In this document: piece after piece, positions 50,199-56,561 of the stretch | Layout of the letters: each line of letters opens with the position of its first letter | Numbering within the stretch: position 1 is the first letter of the stretch | Virus record (IMG/VR): IMGVR_UViG_3300044733_003944 | Coordinates: 1 to 64,000 of that record | Strand: one strand, 5' to 3' | DNA: 64,000 bases | DNA from: a virus | Notes under the pieces: generated by a model | The model's input: only the letters and a program-made list of their open reading frames with translations | Told to the model about the DNA's origin: nothing | The model's database searches: none | Made by a program: the position numbers and the translations under genes

Positions 50199-50654
50199 AT
50201 GAACCGAGTATTTAGAAAGGTTGATGGAAATCCAGTTTCTGACATATCAAAACACACTTTGGATATTTTAAATGAATGTCCTTATGTTGAAATTCATGTT
50301 GGAACTGATTCTCAAAACCACAGAAGATCGACTGTATATGTAACCGCAATAGCATATCGGTATGGAAACCGCGGAGTTCACTATATATATCACAAACATA
50401 AGGTTAAAAAAATTCGTGATAAGTGGACAAGGTTATGGAATGAAGCCGATTATTCAATTGAGGTTGCAAACTTTTTAACAAGTAAGGTGAATGTTAAACT
50501 TGAGATTGATCTTGATTATAACGCTCAAGAACAACACTTTAGTTCAAAGTTGGTTGGTCCTGCGGTTGGGTGGGTTAATTCTTTGGGTTATAAGGCGAAT
50601 ATTAAACCTGATAACCAAATTGCAACAAAGGCGGCAGATTTTCATTGTCGTTAA
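50199..50654 (+). CDS. RNase H-like protein of the DUF458/YkuK type
   Basis: The 151-residue product contains EIHVGTDSQNHRRSTVYVTA, an Asp-bearing first strand and hairpin as in RNase H folds. Later acidic positions are LEIDLDYNA and KAADFHC. The spacing recalls the DUF458 family of RNase H-like proteins, whose activity is not settled. A GGAG motif 8-13 bases before the ATG is one of the few Shine-Dalgarno-like sites here. It lies between tRNA-Phe and tRNA-Cys and its stop is 3 bases from the latter. Confidence 0.75.
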   Translation: MNRVFRKVDGNPVSDISKHTLDILNECPYVEIHVGTDSQNHRRSTVYVTAIAYRYGNRGVHYIYHKHKVKKIRDKWTRLWNEADYSIEVANFLTSKVNVKLEIDLDYNAQEQHFSSKLVGPAVGWVNSLGYKANIKPDNQIATKAADFHCR

Positions 50655-50656
50655 TT

Positions 50657-50728
50657 GGTCGGGTGTCTGATAGGTAAAGTCCAGATCTGCAAAATCTCGG
50701 TATGTGGGTTCGAATCCCACCCTGACCT
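50657..50728 (+). tRNA. tRNA-Cys(GCA)
   Basis: GGTCGGG pairs CCTGACC. AGAT-CTGCAAA-ATCT gives GCA. Confidence 0.92.
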
Positions 50729-50736
50729 CAACAAAT

Positions 50737-50810
50737 GCCCCTATGGCGGAATTGGCATACGCATGTGATTTAGGATCACAATTTTGCAGGTTCGAGTCCT
50801 GCTGGGGGCA
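50737..50810 (+). tRNA. tRNA-Leu(TAG)
   Basis: GCCCCTA pairs TGGGGGC. TGTGA-TTTAGGA-TCACA gives TAG. The variable arm is very short for a leucine tRNA, so the charging identity is inferred from the anticodon only. Confidence 0.87.
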
Positions 50811-50882
50811 CAAAAAATAGTATATATACTAAATTTTAGATTTTTTCTAAAATAATAACTTTTTGATCTCATATTTATTAAT

Positions 50883-51272
50883 ATGAAAAAAATAATAAGA
50901 ATTACAGAATCTGATTTGACTAACATAGTTAAACGAGTGATTAAAGAAAATGAAAATAATAGATTAGGTAAAGTTTATTTCAATAACGAGAATTATCCTG
51001 GATTTATGTATGTTAAAGAAATATTACCTAAATATCAAATGTATTGGGTTGGGACTATGACAAATGAAGTATTACCTACTGAATTAATAAAAGATGATGA
51101 TATGGATATCTATTGGTTAGAATCACCCGATGGTAAAACATTTGGTTACGAACTTTTTGAAGATGATTTAAAAGGTAAAAAATATTTAGTTTTAGATTTA
51201 GTTGACCCACAAGAAATTGAGAAATATCTAAGAAATGGCGGTGAATGGTTCCCAAGTCACTACGAGGCGTAA
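50883..51272 (+). CDS. tagged hypothetical protein inside the tRNA array
   Basis: The 129-residue product begins MKKIIRITESDLTNIVKRVI then KEN, the most typical form of the long tag. The body is acidic with KVYFNNENYPGFMYVKEILP and a C-terminal strand-helix. The upstream TATTTATT box (50872-50879) differs from the host-type promoters around it, so this gene is probably expressed at another time than the tRNAs. Confidence 0.75.
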   Translation: MKKIIRITESDLTNIVKRVIKENENNRLGKVYFNNENYPGFMYVKEILPKYQMYWVGTMTNEVLPTELIKDDDMDIYWLESPDGKTFGYELFEDDLKGKKYLVLDLVDPQEIEKYLRNGGEWFPSHYEA

Positions 51273-51295
51273 ATTAAAAAAATAATCCATAAAAC

Positions 51296-51325
51296 TTGAC
51301 ACTTTCTAAAAGTATCATATATTTA
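51296..51325 (+). promoter_or_regulatory. host-type promoter of a short transcript
   Basis: TTGACAC and TATATTTA are 19 bases apart. The transcript would contain a 22-codon frame at 51348-51416 and end at the terminator at 51440-51469. Confidence 0.5.
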
Positions 51326-51439
51326 TAACAAAACTTAAAAACCGCAAATGAAAAATTTACACATATTATTGATAGGGGGCGATTTAGCTGAGGCAACTTT
51401 CAAGAGGAGGGTGTAATATTTTATACATATAATATTTAG

Positions 51440-51469
51440 AACCCCTCCCCAAAAAAGAGGGGTTTTTTT
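51440..51469 (+). terminator. intrinsic terminator
   Basis: ACCCCTC and GAGGGGT arms around a short loop are followed by seven T. Confidence 0.85.
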
Positions 51470-51481
51470 GTGAATATAAGT

Positions 51482-51511
51482 TTGGTAGTTTCAAAAAGAT
51501 CACTATCTTTG
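51482..51511 (+). promoter_or_regulatory. host-type promoter for tRNA-Leu(TAA)
   Basis: TTGGTAG and TATCTTTG are 19 bases apart. The transcript then carries the boxA-like GTTCTTTGACAT at 51529-51540 before tRNA-Leu. Confidence 0.75.
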
Positions 51512-51528
51512 TGAAACAAAAGACAAAG

Positions 51529-51540
51529 GTTCTTTGACAT
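51529..51540 (+). promoter_or_regulatory. boxA-like element
   Basis: GTTCTTTGACAT lies between promoter and tRNA-Leu(TAA), in the same place as in the other stable-RNA transcripts. Confidence 0.55.
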
Positions 51541-51552
51541 AATGGTGAAAAT

Positions 51553-51633
51553 GGTTCGGTGTTGGAATCGGTATACACGTTCGGCTTAAGATCGAATGCG
51601 CAATGCGTGAGGGTTCGAGTCCCTCCCGGACTA
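51553..51633 (+). tRNA. tRNA-Leu(TAA)
   Basis: GGTTCGG pairs CCGGACT. TTCGG-CTTAAGA-TCGAA gives TAA, with a long variable arm. Confidence 0.92.
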
Positions 51634-51665
51634 CAGAAAAAAATAAAAAATATTTTACAAAGTGT

Positions 51666-51696
51666 TTGGCAGATCAAAATAAAGTTCTTATATTTG
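51666..51696 (+). promoter_or_regulatory. host-type promoter for a candidate structured RNA
   Basis: TTGGCAG and TATATTTG are 20 bases apart. A strong GGGGGTGAG/CTCACCCCC hairpin starts about 13 bases downstream. Confidence 0.7.
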
Positions 51697-51702
51697 TAAA
51701 AC

Positions 51703-52302
51703 AAACAACGGGGGTGAGAAAATGTGATGGTGGACTCACCCCCACACAAAAGAGAAAAAGTTCATTGACATATTAGATTGGTAAGATAGCAGATAGACCT
51801 ATATCGGCAGAATCCCATAGGGAGTCAGAAATGACGAGCAAAACGGAGCCCCTATCAGACTAATGGATTGAGGAGGTACTCAAAGTTTTCCGAAAGGTTA
51901 ACAGGTAAAAACGATGGTTTGGGTAGAACGGATGTTAAAGGCGAGGTATAGGTAGTACGGATGGGGTGACCCACGAATGAGTAAATCTTAAGGTCTTACC
52001 ATTTTTTAAGATATTAAGTGTTTAACGGCAAAGTATTGATAAAGTGTTAGAGAGGATAAAAATCTGTGAAACTTAAAAGACAATTAGGAAGAGTGATCTT
52101 TACGTTGGGAACTAAAAGTGGAGATAATAAAGTATCTATAACCGTTAAACATTTTAAAATATTGATAGTGGTTTTCCCCACTCAACGGATGTCGACAATC
52201 CAGAGTGGATCAGGAATTCATCACCGTTTCTGCCGAGGCCTCGTAAAACTACGATTAAGCAGTTAAGATTGGAGCGAGATGGGTACTCCAACACTATCGA
52301 CA
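51703..52302 (+). ncRNA. candidate large structured non-coding RNA (about 600 nt)
   Basis: No open frame of credible composition occupies this segment, yet it has a host-type promoter, a boxA-like GTTCATTGACATATT at 51760-51774, a perfect 9-bp hairpin at 51710-51744, and a long-range helix in which TTGGTAAGA near 51778 pairs TCTTACCA near 51994. Many short G/C-rich hairpins lie inside. Size, position among phage tRNAs and structure recall ROOL or GOLLD RNAs, but I cannot confirm membership. The 3' end is uncertain; the tandem tRNA-like units follow directly. Confidence 0.5.
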
Positions 52303-52307
52303 ATATT

Positions 52308-52530
52308 GTGTTGTTCCCTTGAGAAAGGAATTGTAAAGAAGAGTGACATTACTTGAATTACAAAAATTGTAATCGCACACTACAACACAGAGGACCTCTC
52401 ATTCTCAAATGGTCAGGTGGCGAAACGGTTGCCAATAGTTCAAAGTGTTCTCGTATAAAATTCGAGATATAGGTCGCAGGTAGAATAGCCTGCCACAATG
52501 ACAATACAGGTTCGAATCCTGTCCTGACTA
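52308..52530 (+). ncRNA. tandem unit 1: stem-loop plus tRNA-like element
   Basis: GTGTTGT (52308-52314) pairs ACAACAC (52382-52388), enclosing CCCTTGAGAAAGG. The following 52411-52530 has a tRNA frame: GGTCAGG pairs CCTGACT, the D-arm is GGCGAAACGGTTGCC and the T-arm ACAGGTTCGAATCCTGT. About 70 bases with extra hairpins replace the normal anticodon and variable arms, and no anticodon can be assigned. Unit 2 repeats this design. Confidence 0.5.
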
Positions 52531-52534
52531 CAAA

Positions 52535-52764
52535 GTGTTGTTCCCTTGAGAAAGGAAGACTGAACAGACGCTACGTATGAAACTGATTACATTAAAAGTA
52601 ATGTCAATCGTTTGATTGGGGGTAAAACAGTACAGACAACACAGAGGAACTCAACCTCAAATAGTCAGGTGGCGGAATGGTAGACGCATCGGAAGAGTGG
52701 TGTGGGTTCAAGTCCCAAGTAATTAAGTCGGTCACCAATACAGGTTCAAATCCTGTCCTGACTA
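52535..52764 (+). ncRNA. tandem unit 2: stem-loop plus tRNA-like element
   Basis: The first 23 bases equal those of unit 1, and the GTGTTGT/ACAACAC helix is kept (52535-52541 with 52636-52642) although the inner loop differs. The tRNA-like part is 52663-52764: AGTCAGG pairs CCTGACT, with a D-arm (GGCGGAATGGTAGACGC) and a T-arm (ACAGGTTCAAATCCTGT). The middle includes a second T-arm-like GGGTTCAAGTCCC. No normal anticodon arm is visible. Confidence 0.5.
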
Positions 52765-52844
52765 CAAAAGACACAAAAAGTATATTTTTTTTTACTAAAA
52801 GTGTGTCTTTTCTATTTTTTCTTGATATTTATTAATAAAGAGAT

Positions 52845-53354
52845 ATGAAGAAAACAGAAAAAGAATTAGAGGTTATTAGGTTGTATACCGAAAAAAAAAC
52901 ACCGACCGAAATATCTAATGACTTAGGTATTGGAAGAAGAACGGTTTATAGAATAATAAATAGAAACGGAATTGAGTATAACAAAAAGGAAGAAACTTGT
53001 TGTAAACTTTGTGGAAAAACAATAACAAGTAAGAATTTTTGTCAAATGTGTTCTGTAAACATACGAAGGTATAGAGTTAAGGAATACGCGGTTAAATATT
53101 TGGGTGGTGAATGTGTTAAGTGTGGGTGGAAAGGTGATTTATCAGGATATGACCTTCATCATAGAGACCCAGAAGAAAAAGATTTTAACTCAAGTGCCCT
53201 CAACATGGCAAATATGAGTTGGGATAAAGTGAAAAATGAGTTAGATAAATGTGATTTGTTATGTGCGTTGTGTCACAGATTAGAACACTCAAACTACTCA
53301 AATGAAAAATTAAAAGAAGTTGCTAAAAATTATCAAGGTAAGTTGTTTAAATAA
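52845..53354 (+). CDS. HNH endonuclease with N-terminal helix-turn-helix
   Basis: The 169-residue product starts with a resolvase-type helix-turn-helix (KTPTEISNDLGIGRRTVYRI at about 24-43). A zinc ribbon follows (CKLCGKTIT, FCQMC), then a Cys-flanked HNH domain (CVKCGWKGDLSGYDLHHRDP, ending CDLLCALCHRLEH). It is a free-standing homing-type endonuclease, unlike the WDNHGEWH pair at 21073 and 22981. It sits between tRNA-like elements and tRNAs. A TATTTATT box precedes it. Confidence 0.87.
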   Translation: MKKTEKELEVIRLYTEKKTPTEISNDLGIGRRTVYRIINRNGIEYNKKEETCCKLCGKTITSKNFCQMCSVNIRRYRVKEYAVKYLGGECVKCGWKGDLSGYDLHHRDPEEKDFNSSALNMANMSWDKVKNELDKCDLLCALCHRLEHSNYSNEKLKEVAKNYQGKLFK

Positions 53355-53381
53355 TATATTTTTAGTAATTTTACATAAAAT

Positions 53382-53456
53382 GGTGTGGTAGCTCAGTAGG
53401 TAGAGCAAAGGGACGGAAACCCCTTGTGCCGATGGTTCGATTCCATTCCCATACCA
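53382..53456 (+). tRNA. atypical tRNA with 8-base anticodon loop
   Basis: GGTGTGG pairs CCATACC, the D-arm is standard and the T-arm is GATGGTTCGATTCCATT. The anticodon stem AAGGG/CCCTT encloses eight bases, ACGGAAAC, with no U at position 33. Possible anticodons are CGG (Pro), GGA (Ser) or GAA (Phe). It may be a frameshift-type or non-decoding tRNA. Confidence 0.6.
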
Positions 53457-53463
53457 CAAATAA

Positions 53464-53546
53464 GGCGGGATAGTAAGTAGTTGGTAGCTGGCGAGGCTCA
53501 TAACCTCGTGTCTTTGACCCCGGTGGTTCGAGCCCACCTCCCGCAA
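53464..53546 (+). tRNA. initiator-like tRNA-Met(CAT)
   Basis: Positions 2-7 GCGGGA pair TCCCGC, while positions 1 and 72 (G and A) are unpaired, the hallmark of initiator tRNA. CGAGG-CTCATAA-CCTCG gives CAT. The stretch before the T-arm is about 13 bases, longer than usual. Confidence 0.8.
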
Positions 53547-53553
53547 CTATAAT

Positions 53554-53626
53554 GCTGATGTAGCTCAATGGTGAGAGCAGGACGCTTATATCGTCAAGGC
53601 TATGGGTTCAAGTCCCTTCATCAGCA
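53554..53626 (+). tRNA. tRNA-Ile(TAT)
   Basis: GCTGATG pairs CATCAGC. GACG-CTTATAT-CGTC gives TAT, which reads AUA directly. This suits an AT-rich genome. Confidence 0.9.
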
Positions 53627-53843
53627 CGGGAGTGTCGACAGTAGAGTTCTACTTGAGAAAGAGGTAACACGCACTTAAAATGGGGGTTACAAAATAGTCA
53701 AGTCGTTTATAAAGTTTTGGTTGATAAAAACTTTCGTTTTGTGGAGATGGTTTAATGTGAAAAACCAACACCCGTGATGTTAGTGGGTTTGATCACCCCA
53801 TTCACGTAAAAGTGATAACCGACCCCAAAGGTTGTCACACTTT
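53627..53843 (+). ncRNA. non-coding segment with hairpins between tRNAs
   Basis: No gene is visible. CTACTTGAGAAAGAGGTAAC near 53650 resembles the CCCTTGAGAAAGGAA element of the tandem units at 52308 and 52535, and GGTTGATAAAAACTTTCG and TGGGTTTGATCACCCCA form local hairpins. It may be a further, diverged stem-loop unit placed before tRNA-Gly. Confidence 0.35.
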
Positions 53844-53916
53844 GCGGAAGTAGCTCAATTGGTAGAGCTCCTGCCTTCCAAGCAGGTTGTTGAGAGTTCG
53901 AGTCTCTTCTTCCGCT
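53844..53916 (+). tRNA. tRNA-Gly(TCC)
   Basis: GCGGAAG pairs CTTCCGC. CCTGC-CTTCCAA-GCAGG gives TCC. Confidence 0.94.
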
Positions 53917-53993
53917 CATCTTATCTTCCATTCGAAAGAAGTAAGTGGAGAAAAAGTTAAAAAGTCGTTACTTATAATAGCGACTTTGGTTAT

Positions 53994-54067
53994 GGGGGTA
54001 TAGCTCAGTTGGCTAGAGCATCTGCCTTGCACGCAGAGGGTCATGGGTTCGAATCCCTTTACCTCCA
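53994..54067 (+). tRNA. tRNA-Ala(TGC)
   Basis: GGGGGTA pairs TACCTCC. TCTGC-CTTGCAC-GCAGA gives TGC. Confidence 0.94.
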
Positions 54068-54073
54068 CAACTT

Positions 54074-54147
54074 GGTCTGGTAGTTCAGTTGGTTAGAATA
54101 CCTGCCTGTCACGCAGGGGGTCGCGGGTTCGAGTCCCGTCCAGACCG
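54074..54147 (+). tRNA. tRNA-Asp(GTC)
   Basis: GGTCTGG pairs CCAGACC with discriminator G. CCTGC-CTGTCAC-GCAGG gives GTC. A second Asp tRNA lies at 56256. Confidence 0.94.
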
Positions 54148-54168
54148 CAAAAAAAGTTAAAAAAAGAT

Positions 54169-54199
54169 TTGTTAAATTGAAATATTCTACTTATCTTTG
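54169..54199 (+). promoter_or_regulatory. host-type promoter
   Basis: TTG at 54169-54171 and TATCTTTG at 54192-54199 are 20 bases apart, ahead of a structured segment and further tRNAs. Confidence 0.6.
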
Positions 54200-54204
54200 T
54201 TTTA

Positions 54205-54390
54205 ACAATATGACTCCATAGTCGGTTATGGTTCGCTACCATGGCGATAAGTGGGTGAATGAGGGTAATTTGCGAGTAACTCTCCTTAATACTAGGATCG
54301 GAGTATCAAAGTTGAAGCTTATTACATGTAGTTCACAAGGTGGGTTCGATTCCCACTGGGGTTACTAAGAGAAAAGCGGAAAGTAAATAT
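54205..54390 (+). ncRNA. structured segment with tRNA-like 3' end
   Basis: GACTCC near 54212 can pair GGAGT near 54299, and GGTTATGGTTCGCTACC forms a hairpin. The end carries a perfect T-arm, GTGGGTTCGATTCCCAC, followed by TGGGGTTACTA. AACTCTC near 54273 could be the 5' acceptor strand with wobbles, but no anticodon arm can be drawn. It may be a tRNA-derived RNA or a decayed tRNA. Confidence 0.4.
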
Positions 54391-54469
54391 CTACGGCTTT
54401 TAGCTCGAGCGGTTAGAGCGTCGGCACACAAGCCGAAGGACACAGGTTCGAATCCTGTATGGTCGTAGT
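54391..54469 (+). tRNA. atypical tRNA with irregular anticodon loop
   Basis: CTACGGC pairs GTCGTAG, the D-arm is standard and the T-arm is ACAGGTTCGAATCCTGT. The stem TCGGC/GCCGA closes on six bases, ACACAA, without U33; opening one pair gives an eight-base loop that could present CAC (Val) or ACA (Cys). The decoding identity is unclear. Confidence 0.55.
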
Positions 54470-54607
54470 AAACACTGAAAGCAGTAAAAGGTTCTGTATG
54501 AGTAGTAACCTGACAATCTGATGAGTTGCAAATCAACAGATTGGTAAAGTTAAGTCTTATGGGGATCCGCGGTCTTAGGTAAGACGAATCTTTTACACTC
54601 TTAATTT
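54470..54607 (+). ncRNA. hairpin-rich spacer
   Basis: CAATCTG pairs CAGATTG around a loop containing AGTTGCAAATCAA, and GTCTTA pairs TAAGAC around a GGGGATCCGCGG segment. No gene is present. It may be part of a processed RNA co-transcribed with the tRNAs. Confidence 0.35.
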
Positions 54608-54679
54608 GGCCCATTCGTCTAAAAGTAAGGACATTTGGTTTTCAACCAAAAAATCTCGGAGCGTTACCGGGATGGGCTA
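54608..54679 (+). tRNA. tRNA-Glu(TTC)
   Basis: GGCCCAT pairs ATGGGCT. TTTGG-TTTTCAA-CCAAA gives TTC. The T-loop AGCGTTA is unusual. Confidence 0.87.
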
Positions 54680-54682
54680 CAA

Positions 54683-55585
54683 TTATAATCCTTTTTGGTA
54701 AGACTTTACCCATTTACGAATTGCAGTATCTGAAACACCAAACATTTTTCCGGTTGACCTAAAACCGTTATCTTCAATCAATTTAAGTAAGTCTTCATGA
54801 TTCGGCCTTTCAACCTTTCTCTGACTCTTCATTGATTGGATTTGTTTTTCTGTAAAACCAAATTCATTTCTGTCTTTTTTCTTGTGTTTTTTAGGGTGAA
54901 CTACCATACCAATTCTTATATTATTTATTTTTGGTTTTTTATTCAGTATTGAAACAATTTCATCAAAAACATTATTAATATTAGTTTTAATTTCTTTTTC
55001 CGAAACTCTGATAACTAACCAACCTAATTCATTTAATAATTTATCTTTTTTATCGTCTCTTTCTTTTCTTTCGGGTAAAAGATGTTGAGATCCATCAATT
55101 TCAATAGCAACCATTTGATTTACAAACGCAAAATCAATAAAATAAGGAAAAACCGAATATTCTCTAACTATTGCATATTTTTTATCTAAACCATTTTTTT
55201 CAATATATTCAATACATAATTTTTCTGGGTAGGAAACATTGGATAATCTCCAAGCAGTTTTTTCAGGATTATTTTTCATAAACTCCAATCTTTTTTCTCG
55301 CATTATTTTTTTACTTTCTTCAGTATGTTTGAAGTTTTCTGGATATTTTTTATGGGCTAATTTATTGGCCACGGATGCCGATCTGACTTTATCTCCTAAT
55401 ATTATTTTTATGTCATCAGATTGTAATTTAAATTTTTTTCTTAAATCTTTAACACTATAAGATTCATCAATATATAATCTAATAAGTTCATCTTTTATTA
55501 GATGTAATTTTTCACATTTTTTAATGTGTTGGTTAAGATTACCAAGATTATCAATATAACGATTACAAATTTTACATTCAAACAT
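54683..55585 (-). CDS. Vsr-like homing endonuclease with zinc finger and helix-turn-helix
   Basis: The 300-residue product starts with a C2H2-like module (CKICNRYIDNLGNLNQHIKKC). A helical region and basic NUMOD-like segment (KHTEESKKIMREKR) follow, then a Vsr/PD-(D/E)xK-type nuclease core: YFIDFAFVNQMVAIEIDGSQ then HLLPERKERDDKK and LNELGWLVIRVSEKE. A C-terminal helix-turn-helix ends it (GFRSTGKMFGVSDTAIRKWV). This combination is that of very-short-patch-repair-like homing endonucleases. It is the only long minus-strand gene in the tRNA array and likely targets a site there. Confidence 0.85.
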   Translation of the reverse strand: MFECKICNRYIDNLGNLNQHIKKCEKLHLIKDELIRLYIDESYSVKDLRKKFKLQSDDIKIILGDKVRSASVANKLAHKKYPENFKHTEESKKIMREKRLEFMKNNPEKTAWRLSNVSYPEKLCIEYIEKNGLDKKYAIVREYSVFPYFIDFAFVNQMVAIEIDGSQHLLPERKERDDKKDKLLNELGWLVIRVSEKEIKTNINNVFDEIVSILNKKPKINNIRIGMVVHPKKHKKKDRNEFGFTEKQIQSMKSQRKVERPNHEDLLKLIEDNGFRSTGKMFGVSDTAIRKWVKSYQKGL

Positions 55586-55671
55586 AATAACTTCCTTTAT
55601 ATATAAATATCACGAACCCACAAAAAAGTCATACGAACTAACCCTAAATTATATTTTTTTTTTAAAAAAAT

Positions 55672-55702
55672 TTGATTAGTCTAAATATATGTCTTACATT
55701 TG
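55672..55702 (+). promoter_or_regulatory. host-type promoter
   Basis: TTG at 55672-55674 and TACATTTG at 55695-55702 are 20 bases apart, 13 bases before the tRNA at 55715. Confidence 0.7.
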
Positions 55703-55714
55703 TAAAAAAAGGTT

Positions 55715-55798
55715 AGTCAGGAGTGTAAAGAGACCTGGTGTTGAATCCATTTTGTTAAAAATGGTTGCTCATTGTAGGTTCGAATCCTACCCTGACTT
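55715..55798 (+). tRNA. tRNA-Asn(GTT)-like with 8-base anticodon loop
   Basis: AGTCAGG pairs CCTGACT and the T-arm is GTAGGTTCGAATCCTAC. CCATT/AATGG encloses TTGTTAAA, which presents GTT after two T but has eight bases. The D-arm region is irregular. Its acceptor equals that of the tRNA-like element at 52663. Confidence 0.6.
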
Positions 55799-56255
55799 CA
55801 AAAGACCCCACGATTAACAGAAGTATCCGGCTGTTATGGGTGTGAACCTGACTTGAAGGCTTCAAGGCTATGGGGGAGGCTACACGAACAAACAAGGGTT
55901 CCCCATTATGGATGGAGGGGGTTAGGGGTCTTAAGTGATCGTAATACAATCCACAAGTTGTAAGAACACTGAACAATCTTACAATATACACTCGTCTTCC
56001 GAGTGAGACCCACCACGTAACTTTGGGGGTATGGTGAAGATGTTCTGAGGATAACACTGAACGCTGAGTTTGATTCCACCCGACACGATGGTGAGATAGA
56101 ATAAGGACGGAGTGTGAAAGTATAAACCCACCGTGGATGGTTACTATGGACTAACGAATCTTAGTCATATCGGTGAGGGATATTATGTCGTCAAATATTA
56201 AAACTTGAAAGGTTCTCCCAAACTGGCGTGGGGATGATTCAGAACCTTTTTTAAT
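55799..56255 (+). ncRNA. candidate structured non-coding RNA (about 450 nt)
   Basis: No gene is visible. AAGACCCC (55802-55809) pairs GGGGTCTT (55924-55931), closing a first domain of about 120 bases. The end has AAAGGTTCT pairing AGAACCTTT followed by TTTT at 56207-56251, a terminator. Transcription would come from the promoter at 55672 through the tRNA. The first tRNA-Asp(GTC)-side spacer is thus a defined transcript end. Family unknown. Confidence 0.45.
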
Positions 56256-56327
56256 GGTCCATTGGTGTAGTGGCTAACATTCATCCCTGTCACGGATGAG
56301 CCGCGAGTTCGATTCTCGCATGGACCG
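56256..56327 (+). tRNA. tRNA-Asp(GTC), second copy
   Basis: GGTCCAT pairs ATGGACC with discriminator G. CATCC-CTGTCAC-GGATG gives GTC. The cassette array starts 4 bases after its 3' end. Confidence 0.92.
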
Positions 56328-56357
56328 CTAAAATTATTAAAATTAAATCAGAATAAT

Positions 56358-56561
56358 ATGAAAGCAAAACTAACATTTAACCTACCCGAAGACGAACACG
56401 AATTTTACTGCGTAACAAGTAAAACAAAAAGAAAAGAGTATATGAAAAAACTAAATTACGGAATTGAACCGTACCCGAAAGGAGAAAATAAAAAATACGA
56501 ATTAGGGACTTTTATTGAGCCGATTATAATTGACACCAATGTTGCTCAAAATAGCCACTAA
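56358..56561 (+). CDS. cassette 1: small hypothetical protein
   Basis: The 67-residue product begins MKAKLTFNLPEDEHEFYCVT, the start of a small phage and bacterial family with an L-x-F-x-LPE-x-E-x-EF motif, but the continuation is different and basic, ending in NVAQNSH. The last codons lie in the first attC-like site, so the C-terminus is probably encoded partly by the recombination site. It is the first gene after tRNA-Asp. Confidence 0.6.
   Translation: MKAKLTFNLPEDEHEFYCVTSKTKRKEYMKKLNYGIEPYPKGENKKYELGTFIEPIIIDTNVAQNSH

Noticed and set aside
51348-51416. A 22-codon frame as a definite gene
   Set aside because: It is very short and overlaps GC-rich hairpins; it is kept only as part of the short promoter-terminator unit.
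48375-56057. Minus-strand open frames across the tRNA array (for example with RTHDLLTHNQALCQLSYIH-like translations)
   Set aside because: They are antisense readings of tRNA genes; such frames are well-known false proteins.
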